Of a stretch of 64,000 nucleotides of DNA, positions 9,831 to 21,400 are shown piece after piece. Location of the stretch: the NCBI GenBank assembly GCA_005281725.1, contig SSBO01000001.1:4634399-4698398 (forward strand). Direction: 5' to 3'. The stretch is from Wuchereria bancrofti (lineage: Eukaryota > Nematoda > Chromadorea > Rhabditida > Onchocercidae). Below the pieces are notes generated by a model that did no database searches, was not told the DNA's origin, and saw nothing but the letters and a program-made list of their open reading frames with translations. A program made the translations under genes and the position numbers. Positions within the stretch are counted from its first letter, which is position 1; each line of letters opens with the position of its first letter.

Positions 9831-12800
9831 AGCTAAACAGAGGAAATCAAAAAGACTGTGTGAGGTGATGAGTGTAACATATAAAATGTAATACTGTAAC
9901 GACATTTTGATTTGAATGGTATTAATTTTCTGTTCTACTGAAAGAATTAAGACGCAATTTTATGCATGTTTTTAATACATATTGGTGATATAAAAGGTCA
10001 CTGCCTTACATCCTACCACTTGCATTTTTAAAGACTGTTGAATTATGGATATATAAGAGTGCTAAAAACCATGTTTTTACTTGACATACTGGTTAGTGCA
10101 GTACATCGCAGTTTTATTGTATTATTGTATTTCATTGTATTATTGTTCTAGAGTTTATGCTTCATTTTTGTGACCCATATATAAATATTTCAATTACATA
10201 AATTTTTCGGCAAAATAAGGTGAAAAATAATTTTAGGTGTAAACTGCTGCATTTTGAAAACTGGATTAGAATTTCGGGAAGAAATAAGAAATCACTGAGA
10301 TAAGAAATAATTTGGCACTTGATTTTCATTATCTGGAAGGACAACTGATTATCGGACTGTTTCTTAATTCGAGTCTGAGTTCGTAATTTATGATCGTGCA
10401 CTCCTAATGGAAGAACATTTCATATATTTTTTCGTGTTAATGAGAGTTTTTTACTATAGAATTGCTTTTGCTGCAACGCCAAAACTGAATTTTAATAGAA
10501 GTTTTTGAAATCTTGGATATAGTTCGTGGGAAAATGAATCATCTAAACTGGATTTATCTACGAAAAACTTTATAGCGCAGAGAAATGACTGGTGAATTCT
10601 GTTGTATTTAGACTTGTCGTTTTTTTGTACTTGATAGCAATAATGACGAAGTTAGTAAAGAGAAAAAGGCTGGAAGGATGGATGGTTCCCATTTAGTATA
10701 GGCAGTAATTACTCTTGTCTGCTCAGCGCTGCTAAAATACACTTTATTTTTAATGGGTTCTGCATTAATTTAAATATATTTGACAGTGTACACCAGTCCT
10801 TTGTTTATTCAAATCTAAGTTTGCTGTTTTCGTTTGTTGCTAAAATGCTTACTTCTCTGATTGTCATAACTATCACCGTATCTAGAGTCAAGTATTTCCA
10901 TTATTTTGGATATATTGCTGAGGATGAGGTCAAAAAGGTTAAAAGCTAAAAATCTGAAGTGCATTAATGACCTGCAGAGTTATATCTAACTTAGTGATGT
11001 ATTGAGAATGAATACAAAGAAGTGTTTGCATTATTTTGACTTTCACTTCCTGCTGATAGATATAGTATGTTTCTTTCTATCCTTTCTCATCACGCTAGCA
11101 TTAAGAGCCTTTAATCAAATTTCAAAATATTCTAACTATTCACACTTACAATTACTTAAAACAAAATGATATTTCATTGCTTGCTGCATTGTTGCTATGA
11201 AAAATGTCTTTGTAAAAGTTCCAAAGGTGTAATATTTCACACTTCTCCTTACTACTACCACTACTATCTTTTCATCTTTTCAACACTTCCAACTATCACA
11301 GAGTCCACCATACATATCAGTAATATCAAAGGAGGCGATGAATGCGCAAATAGTCAACAGGAAGAGGGCGCGGAATAGTCCGTCCGATCGATGCGTCATT
11401 CTGAGGGGTATACGTGTATGTGTGTGTATATGCATGTGTTTGTCCTCTTGTTCCGATTAGTGATGGCAGCATGATTTCCATTCAACATATAAAAGTAGAA
11501 GGGAATAGCGACCGAAGAGGGGAATGATTGTTTGTCTTAATTCTTAAGGCCAAATACATCCAAACTTCACCAGCCTATGCTCTGCCTGCAGTGTCTCTCA
11601 TCATTTCACTAGTGAAAATCTTTGGCCCAAGAAGACATACCTCTGTCTTCACTAATGCCTACCCAATCCTTTACACTTGATTGCTATTTGCAATTGCTAC
11701 TGCTTTCACTCTTGTCCACTTCGACTTGGCTTATTCATCTCGAAATGGAATGGTGTCGTTATATTGACGGCACTCATCATCTCATCACAAAAATAACAAA
11801 CGATACCGTCAATAATTACCAGAAACGTTGATAGCTCAAAATTTCCCATTTTAAAATTCTCCCTTTGCCTTTCCACACGGCACATTTTAATATTAGATTC
11901 TCTGCAATAAATTCGGTGATAACTTTTCCACCTGTGCTTTTCGTGCTATCTTCCCAGATTTTAAGCTTCAGTAATAACCATATTAAAAATGCCTATAAAA
12001 GACGAGATGACAATCTGTAATAACCAATGAACTAATCCATAATTACCATATACGATTAATCTTATCTGACAGAGATGATTAAACGAGCCTCGATCCTAGA
12101 TAAATCCTAGATAATACCTTTTTCATATGATCCTTACAGATTAAACTATTTGAATTACCTGTAATTTTCCTGGAAAGCTTTCTGCTCCCACTTGTTTGAA
12201 CAATTCATGACTGTGGCTTCACTTACCTTCGTTACCTGCCCAACATGTACATGGTTCCCCTCTCTCTCTCCCGTCTTCTCTCACATCCTTCCTTGCATAA
12301 ACTACCTAGTTTACAGAGGTAATCCCGTCGAAAGCCGGAAATTTTTTTGCGCATTTCATCAAGAGCTCTTTGCTCTTTTACTTATCTTTTCCATTTTGGT
12401 CACATCAGAAATTCAATTCAAACATTTCTACAATATGTGGACAACCTTATTTATGAGCTAGCATAACTTGTTTTGCAAGTGGTTCAGCTCTCCATAGTAA
12501 CGGAAAGAGAGTAAGATTTCGGTTCAGTTAAGCTGCACCATCATTGCTGTCATTGACTTCTGTTTCATCGGATTTTCTGAAACATCGAGAAATTTCGAAG
12601 TACCATATTTAAATCTCGAATTTTCTAAGCCAGGAAGTGAGGTATCGTCTAATTAATGACAAATTATGCCATTATTGATTGACGAGATGCCTATTCTCAT
12701 AGTTTTCTCTAGAGATACAAATGTATATCTGTGAAACATTATTCAAAATGGGTCGACAAAGGGATATGTCAACAACTGGATCCAATAAACGAACATCCTT

Positions 12801-13267
12801 TCATCAACATTTTCCGGAAATAAGAACAAGCTATGAATATAAGGACCGTTCTCCGTGTTTACATTCACATATATTAGTGATTTTTAATTTCCGAAATTTC
12901 TTTATTCCTTTGCTTATTATTCCTTTGCTTCTGCTGTCTTCTTGAATTCATCCGTCACTGTTTCAGACTGGACATCGCCCACATTTTGCAAAATTTTTTA
13001 ATATTATTTCTTTTACAGTTTTGCTACTTGTTTTTGTTTGTTTATTTGCCACGATTTTTATGATATTTAATGTTTGAAGAATCTTATTAATATTAATTTC
13101 ATTTTTATTCAGAACCTACATAGATATTTATATCACTTGTCTTTTACTTGTCACCTTTTCTTACTGTCTAGAAATTGTCGCTTTCTTAGATCAGCAAATT
13201 CCATTTGCTGCACTTTTTTTCCTACTGAGTTCAGCAAGATGGTGAAGTAAGATAAATAGTTTTGTTT
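9831..13267. other. Long intergenic region
   Basis: 3.4 kb with no recognised gene. ORFs of 69-89 codons (11622-11831, 12192-12461) read as low-complexity hydrophobic translations and were not accepted. One polar stretch at 12751-12855 (MGRQRDMSTTGSNKRTSF...) could be an upstream exon of the gene at 13595 but has no clear donor. Short TATTGTATT repeats occur near 10120-10150. Confidence 0.45.
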
Positions 13268-13354
13268 CAGGTTTTTTTTCTAGTAGAAATAGATGAAGGT
13301 TGTAAATAACGATCATCTCTCAGATTTTCTGATGAAATTCTGGCAACAGAAATT
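13268..13354 (+). repeat. Direct repeat X, copy 1 (87 bp)
   Basis: Identical over 87 bases to 14938-15024, beginning CAGGTTTTTTTTCTAG and ending GGCAACAGAAATT. It sits 240 bp upstream of the gene at 13595; copy 2 lies downstream of the same gene. Confidence 0.9.
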
Positions 13355-13594
13355 GCTCATTTCATCGAAATTCAAGAAAAAGTTTATTTTGATTAAACTT
13401 ATCAATTGATTTAGAAGTGTCGAAACCTGGATGCATTTTTGATTATCCGAGTTTTACTTAATAAATTTTACTTGCATATTGTTTGCTTTTCTTTCGATTT
13501 TTTGAAGGAACAAATTATATGGTGAAATCTTAATTTCTTTACGGTATCATTTCTGTAGTTTCAATGTCTTCAAATTTCACATGAATAGCTGCAG

Positions 13595-14771
13595 ATGGCT
13601 CTATCGTCATCATCAACCACAATATTCAATCTTTCTAAAGAAGATCTCAGTTCAATTTTGCGAACTCTGAAACCAGCAATCGGTGAGGCAACTGCAAATT
13701 CGATGTCTGTTTGTGAACTTCGAGCCCGTATCACCGAATGGCTAATGCTAAATGATTTATCAACAATGCATGATTTCAAACATCTGGAAAATTCCCAACA
13801 ATGGAAAGTCCCAGATAGTGCTGATCACTGTATATCATGCGGCAAATACGCCGTTACTTCCATCGGTAAGCTGTATGATTTCAGGAAATTTCTAAAAGGT
13901 CTTCAAATTCTCTAAAAAGTCCATTACGTTATCTGTTATGCAATCATCTCATCACTGAGTTCACGATGGTGACTGACCGAAGACAAATTTTCTGTTCTAG
14001 AAATTAGAATTCTTCAGCAGTTATTATTATACAATTCAAATTCATATCTTACTCCTTTGAGGAAACGCTACAGCAAAAAGTACCAGTCCAATAATTGACC
14101 AGCCATTAACAAATCGAGAATCGCTAGTGTTTGTTGGCAGGTCGACTAGCTTACCTTCGTCTGTTTTACAAATCATAGATTTTACGAAACCTCTAAGTTC
14201 AAGTGTCATTTTGTAAGTGTTATTTTTTTTTTGGCAATACAAATAAGTTACCATTGAGATTAAATTTAAAACTAATTATATTGTCTTTGAAACCTTATTT
14301 GAACTTTGAACTTTCTTAAATTCCTACTAAGCTAACTTTTAAGCTAATTTCTTAAGTTAAGTTGGGACACTAAAATGAAATTAAAGGCGTAGATATTAGT
14401 ATGTATATGTAGTTTTCAAATTTATTCAAGTTGCCACTGCAACTAGCAGTTGCTTTACATGATATTGCAGGCGCTTTCACCTATCTCAATCTTAACTCAT
14501 TGATAAAATTGTATTTCATTTATGTTGTAGAAAAACGTTACATGATCGAAATGGCAATGAAGTGGTGGATGATAAAAACAAGCATGCTTATGAATACGAG
14601 AAAGATCTATGCAATAAGTACGCCCATTGGGCTTTTCCTAATTTAAATTGTTTTCCAAATGGCCAAGTTAATTGGACTAATACTCCTTCTACTACCAATA
14701 CAACTGTTTCTAGTTTTTTGTGCTTTTCTTGTGATAATTTTCATTCATTTTTTAATTCCATAGCTGACTAA
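13595..14771 (+). CDS. Unrecognised 220-residue protein
   Basis: I do not recognise this gene. Three exons, 13595-13865, 14062-14212 and 14531-14771, join in phase to 663 nt. Exon 1 is the strongest evidence: a 90-codon polar frame ending at an excellent donor (ATCG|GTAAGC), with the ATG preceded directly by an acceptor (GCTGCAG). Exon 2 ends at ATTTT|GTAAGT. The protein has a Leu-rich N-terminal helical region (LSKEDLSSILRTLKPAI, ELRARITEWL; residues 13-50), a CISCGK pair of cysteines (79-84), a Ser/Thr-rich middle, and a charged segment HDRNGNEVVDDKNKHAYEYE (about 144-163) followed by NKYAHWAFPN. No signal peptide or membrane segment is evident. The C-terminal stretch after about residue 180 is low-complexity and the true 3' end could differ. 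Direct repeats bracket the locus. Confidence 0.5.
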
Positions 14772-14810
14772 TTTCAGTTATGGAAATGATTGGTTAATTG
14801 AATGTTAGAT

Positions 14811-14937
14811 AATTTTAATATTTCTAATATGTCTTTTTAATTAACTCTACCAAAAATCTTTTCTCCAGCATATTTTATATGCTAAAGCCTTCAAGGCTAC
14901 AAATTATTAGAATGTGTATTTATCGATCGATTTTCTG
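14811..14937 (+). repeat. Direct repeat Y, copy 1 (127 bp)
   Basis: Matches 15021-15143, except for one C/T change and an extra ATAT. It abuts repeat X copy 2. Confidence 0.9.
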
Positions 14938-15024
14938 CAGGTTTTTTTTCTAGTAGAAATAGATGAAGGTTGTAAATAACGATCATCTCTCAGATTTTCT
15001 GATGAAATTCTGGCAACAGAAATT
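14938..15024 (+). repeat. Direct repeat X, copy 2 (87 bp)
   Basis: Exact copy of 13268-13354, placed between the two copies of repeat Y; its last four bases (AATT) are shared with the start of Y copy 2. Confidence 0.9.
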
Positions 15025-15143
15025 TTAATATTTCTAATATGTTTTTTTAATTAACTCTACCAAAAATCTTTTCTCCAGCATATTTTGCTAAAGCCTTCAA
15101 GGCTACAAATTATTAGAATGTGTATTTATCGATCGATTTTCTG
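15021..15143 (+). repeat. Direct repeat Y, copy 2 (123 bp)
   Basis: Near-identical to 14811-14937, lacking four bases (ATAT) and with one substitution. Confidence 0.9.
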
Positions 15144-18100
15144 TTTTACTTCACTTTGATCTCGGCTCCTTTGTGAAACAACTTTAATTTGAAGTGGAAA
15201 CGATGGATGTTAATTGATAGTGATGAAAAAGCCCCAGTCCAAAGGTTAAACTGTTTGCAGAAGTTCAATTCAAAGATTTCTAATGGGTGTTACTGGTGAA
15301 GCATATTTCACATGGTCGAATAAGGAAAGCAACAAGGTATTACACTATGAACAAAGGACAGTAAATCGACCGATAATTATATTTCTAGGCATTATGTACT
15401 AGTGAAAGTAGTGAATTGTGAATATTATTTGTGATCTCTAAGTAATACGTTCTTAATTACTAACATTTGCAGTTTCATATTAAACCTTAAAACAAATTAT
15501 TTGTATTCTACCTTTGCAATATTAATTATCAATTAAGAATTTATTTTGACTAACTTACGCTTTAATGATGACTTCCTGCAAAGATAAACGCCAAAAAAGA
15601 AGCAAAGGAAGCAGTTATAGTGCATTCACAGAGCTGAAATTGCAGAATATTGAAATTCCATTCATATGATTCTATTACTTGTTGTTGTCTCACCTCTCGA
15701 TATTATACTTGCACTTCAAGATCTCAAAAAGCAAACTAACCTCAGGTACCAATCTAAATTGCGAGTTGTTGTTGTTGTTTGTCGAGATATTTACATATCC
15801 TGCACAGAAATCACTGCCAGTGCTGAATAAATTAGCTGCATAACTATATCGAAGATAAAGTTCTAATCAGAAATATTCATCACAGACGAGTGTTTTTAGT
15901 TTATGTTTCTAAGAAGTCAATCCAACTAACTATATATCTGAGCTGACGTTGAAGAATGTAACGCTGATTTTGACGTTTCGGATGTAGTGGCATCGAATAG
16001 ACGGACTTCATTTTGAATTTATAGTGAACGTATTTCTTGCGAAGATTTAATTTATTCCATATGGTTGACATATTTTGTTATTTTATATTTTTAACAATCT
16101 CTCGGACATCAAGTAGGTTAATGAATGTTGGTATAGCCTAAGATTACCAGACCAAATTCGCAATCTCTAAATTAGTCTGAACTAATATAAAATCAAATCA
16201 AATTTATAGTAATCACAATCACTTACCGTAATTAATGTATACATTTTAGTATTTCCGGATTTACTTACGGCATAGTGACTTCTTTTTGGTACTAACAATT
16301 GTAGATCTATGTTCTAATACAAGTAACGTGGCGGTATTATTCCTCGTAATTTCTAGGTTAACTTGTAACTATAATCCTTAACTTTATCTTTTCAATACTA
16401 CTCCATTACTTACCGCAACTTTGTACACTTGAATTCCTCTAGAATTCTCTACTTTTGGATTTTGCAGAAACTAAATGGAAAAAAGAAATGAAGAAATTTC
16501 AAAAGGTAAAAAATAATACAAAAACGAATATGTTTTAAGCGCAAAGAGCTTCAATTTCTGTTTCAAACTGTGTCCACCTAATGAATCATAATTTTATAAT
16601 TGTTTTCTGCTGCAAAAGGCGGAAGTGAATTCTTTCTAAAGAGGTTAATTCATTCTTACCTGTCACTGGTTCTATTACCTTCAAATACATCTATCCGATG
16701 CATTGCTGTTTTCCATTAGGAAGCAGAAACGGAAAATACTCTGCTACGTAATAAATGTTAAAGTTAATTGAAAGAATCATTTGATCATTTTAAATCAAAG
16801 CTTGAATGATTGATTATTTTGGAAAGAACCCAGTGGCTCGAGTAAGATTTGTAATTATTATCGAAGGAAGTAAAAAAGTCACCGTTAACAGAAGGTAATA
16901 TGAAAGCTTTGCTTCTTTATTCAATCTTCTGGTTTATAAACTTTTTGGTCATAGCCTCAATCATATAGGTTAAATTTCGTTGCTTCTCATTTTATTAATG
17001 AAGAGAGTTTTATGATAAAAACAAAGGTAACATTCATTTGTTCCTGACTTGTACAAACAAAAATTTGAGTTCGTGTGCAATCAATAATCAAGACGAAATA
17101 CCACAATAAAGTCTTGTCCTTAATTTCTCATTATCAGTTGTATTGAAATAAGTCATCTGGCTAAGACATATCTCGGCTATAAACCTTAATATTTCCTATT
17201 CTATCTGACAACAACTGATTCAGGTGTCATCAAATCTAATTTTATGAGAGACTCAATTCTTTCAGTTACTTGCGAAAGCTAAATTCTAATAAGGATAAGA
17301 CAAGAAATTTGCACCCTAAAATATAAGTCAAAAGAAAGCTGTTCGAAGTAATGACAAATTCATAGTAAAGCATATCATAATCCACCAAATGCAAAATTTT
17401 CTGCAACACAAAGAATAGACAAGGAACAACGAAAAATAAAGAGTTTGCTGCGCTGTGTCATGTGCCACCATTTTTGGAGTAACAACTATTAAAGTACAAT
17501 CATGTTTAAAGTGTATAAACAACTAGCTTATAAGCAGTAATTAAATTAGCAGTGAGGAAAATAAATCGATGGAACTTTACCATAATGAAAAGGAGAAAAT
17601 AAGGCGTCTGGTGGCAGTAGAGAAATTGATAGCCACAATATCAAAATATTTGTATTAATATAATGAAAATGTACTGCAAAATCAAGATATTTTTTACTGA
17701 ATAGCAAACAAAGAATTTCGTAGTTAATTGAATTCAGTGTTTCCTGAAATTCTGTTTGGAATTCCAAATTGCTGTGAAATTTGATAAGATATATTCTTGA
17801 ATATAAGTGATCAGTTCAATGAAGAAATGACATTGTTTGACAACCACCGCACTTCATTTAATATCCACTGCTGTAAAAAGTCTCAGTGAAGATACATTCA
17901 AGTAATAAAGATTAGCCTAAAGAAGTACTTCTCAAAAAGTGGCATTAATAATTGGCATTGTTTATTCTGCAATTTAATCTCTTTTGCTTTCGATTTGGAT
18001 TCACTTTTACTTTTTCCTATAACACTTGCGATGAATAGTAACATCATTTTCATAGTTTTGTAAATGTATATCGGTCAATTTTTGTTTTTCAACTCATTAT

Positions 18101-18435
18101 TCTTTGTACTGTAGCCTATTCACCCTAATTTTCGAATTGTATTTTGAAAAGAAATAAGTTTATTAGACTTGGGTTGATAATTAAAAGTGCTTGATTAGTC
18201 TTTTCAACATTTCGGTTTTCGTTAAAAATGCGGAATTATTTGCAAAATCATTGGTTTTTCTTAGCATTTTTAAGTACGAGCTCCTGTTTTTTTGTTCTTC
18301 CTTTTAGATCTTGTTAGTGACTTTTTGCTTCTTCGGTAAAGAGCATCTTTAAAACTTACTTTCCAGTTCTAATAAGCAATGTTAGCTCTTCCACTTGATC
18401 ATTACTAACATTTTTGAATGGTTTCAGAAATTTTT
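15144..18435. other. Intergenic region
   Basis: 3.3 kb of AT-rich DNA. No splice-flanked coding frame was recognised on either strand; minus ORFs at 17328-17522 and 17546-17767 lack coding character. A short (GTT)n run lies near 15766-15778. The 3' end of the GalNAc-transferase gene must lie close to 18436, but I see no clear AATAAA just beyond its stop. Confidence 0.5.
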
Positions 18436-21400
18436 TTAGTGGAATAAATTTACTTGATTCAATTCGCCACGTGTACATCTGTTTAGCGTAGGTTTCAAAA
18501 CATGTAATGCGTGATAATCATTAGGATCTTCGAATGGCCGATCTAAACATAATCCACTTTCACGATGGTAGAATGATTTCCTCTGAAAATATTAGAAAAA
18601 TGATAAAAATATTTTTCAAAAATATTTACGTAGACCGGAAGTAACAAGAACAAAGATGTTTAATAATCAAAAACTTCTGCGCCAGAGTTAAAATATTTGT
18701 TTCTATCAAGTTGCTCTTCTAGATTGGACTGTTCTTTCCTATTCAGATATTCATGCTCTTCAATTTTACTTGCAAATCTAAATTATTGTCATGTAAGGCG
18801 AAGTCCTTTTATTACACTTAGTATATCCTAATTTGACTTATGACCGAAAAATCATGAAAATAAATAAAATTTGGTGTCTAATTGACAATTTGCTTAAGTA
18901 AATAACTGTATTCAAAACTGACATGAAAATTATAGTCCCAGTACTCTGATTCATACTGGCCACATTCTTTCAGTTGAATTTTCCAATTTTGTGGGTCTTG
19001 TACTGGCTGATATGCACTAAGGCATAGATGTTCGTCCGTTTTCATTTGTCCTTCCTCAGTAAATAACCAAAGCTAAAAAATTTTGTAACATTTCACCAGA
19101 AATTAATTTATTTATTTGCAATTAGAAAATACAAGACATGGTTATTTATCACCTGATTATTGAAATGATCACCTGCCACAAGTCAAAGCCCAATGTGCAA
19201 CGAGCCATCATAATACTAGTTTGTTTGGAACCAGGTTCACCAGTTCGAGCTACCAAACAATTTCTTGAAGTGCTATGCGAAATCTGAAATTAGAAAAAAT
19301 TTGCATACCTCAGTACGATCGAAACTGTCAGGTGCAGAACAATTATGCATCGTTGCTACTCTCACACTCTCGCCCAATGGCACTGTCCAGTGTAAACACC
19401 CATTCATACCTCCAATCTGCGATCTTGAATGAATTACCTAAAGCAAAGGTACTCACTGTTATTAGATGAGTACGTCTAATTAAATGTTGATTCATTTATT
19501 TGCACCTGAGATTACTATTATTAATTGGACCTGAATTAATGATTACAATTAAAAAGAAGGGGGATTCCTTTTTATTGTAATCATTAATTAAACATATATC
19601 GAATATCCTGATCTTTCCTAATTCTATTTTTTTCGAAGGCTTTGGTGAGGCTTTCTTATTATTTTAAGATAATGTCAGTGACAATGTCAAGAAGAGTTTT
19701 TCAAAAAGAAAAATTCGCAACTGAAACGAACCCTCCCAAAAGCACTTCCCGGTTGTGGTAAAAAATGATCTTTCCACACATTATCGAGAAACCACTTAAA
19801 ACTTTTACAGTGCAAGCGTTTTCGGAGTTCTACACGATCACTTACGTCAACAGTTTCACGCATTTTATAAGCTTCTGAAATTGGCTTCATTATTTAGTAA
19901 CCAATCAACTTACTTAAAAAAATAGAAACATTTCATTTGTCTGAAATTTCATGAATGAAAAGACGAGTTACTTCAATGATACAGCAAACATTAAGCTGTC
20001 GTCTTCGCATAAAACTATTGCAAATCAATTTTGCAATCCTTTACAATGACGCAACCAAACCTACGAGGTGCAGTTCTGTAAAAATGAAACTTCCACTCAT
20101 CCATCCAAACTTCTGCCACTCTCAATAGATTACTGTTTAAAATAGTTCCTGATTTGCGACCAGGAAAATCGTGAGGAGAAGTCCGGCGAAAGACATGACC
20201 CACATGCGAACAAGGAAGAATCTCGACTCGTCCACCACATTGCCAAACCAAGAAACAATTTTTTTTTTAATAATTTTAACTGACACATATCATCTTTTAT
20301 AAATAAGTGTACTACGAATCACGCCATTTGAAAAAATAAGTTTAAATTTGTAGCACACGCGCCGTAAATGAAATTGACTAATATCTTGGTATCGTTTTAA
20401 TAAAAGAGGCAACAGATGCCAAATTTCTGCAATACATCACATAAACTTTACAGCATATCAAGTAACTTCATTTAATTTCAAGACGATCCAATTCATCATT
20501 TTCTGAAATGAAACTTTAAAACAAACTCTCAAAGATATCTCAATATTCTCGCCACCCCATATGTCCATTTCGTGATCATAAGTACCAATTTCTTCAAAAT
20601 ATTTTCGGTCGATGCTAAACAACCCACCAGCCATGGTTGGAGAACTGTAACTCATATTCTTTAAAGAATGATATAATTTAACGGGAGAATCTTAACTGAG
20701 ACATTTTTAATCAGGAAACCGAAGTAACACACTAATTCATTGATAGCGTAAAAAAGAATTTATCAGGTTCTAGTTCTGAAATTTATAAACATGATTTTTT
20801 TCTATAAACATGAAAATAAAAACACCAACATAATCGGTTTCGTAGGATCATCACTCCGTGATTTTATCATTTCCGGTGGTAGAGCATACCACCGGAATTG
20901 CAGATTCCAATTGAAACCACCGCGAAATAGCTCGATACCTTTCTGATATGCAAATGTTCGCTCATTGATAATGTCAATCACAGGACAAACTACTGCTTTT
21001 CTGTAAGTATCATGAAAATTTTTAAACAACAATTGTAATAGACCTTTTGCTCATGTTGTTACCTATTTTGATTCTCTTCTATTTCTTAGCAGAAAACCAA
21101 AACATCCATTATTTCAAATAATTACCTGTTTTCTTTAATCCGCGCCAACAATGGCTCCATCCATCCTTTGGTACATTCACAGTGAGAATCCAAAAAAGTT
21201 AACACATCTCCTTCTGCTTCATTAGCTCCCATCAGGCGGGCCCTTATCAAACCGACGCGTTCATTCGCTCGAATTATTTTGATACGAGTACCCAACTGAG
21301 CAACTAATTTTTCTAGTTCAACTTTCAAAAACGCTAAAAAACGAATTCAGTGCCAATAATTTTAAAACGAAATATTTCATCTCAGACTTTGCATTTATTA

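Noticed and set aside
12192..12461. 89-codon + strand ORF
   Set aside because: Hydrophobic, phenylalanine-rich translation of T-rich DNA with no splice or family support.
14042..14254. Minus-strand ORF with a hydrophobic segment
   Set aside because: It is the antisense of exon 2 of the + strand gene at 13595, whose exon joins in phase with good donor sites.
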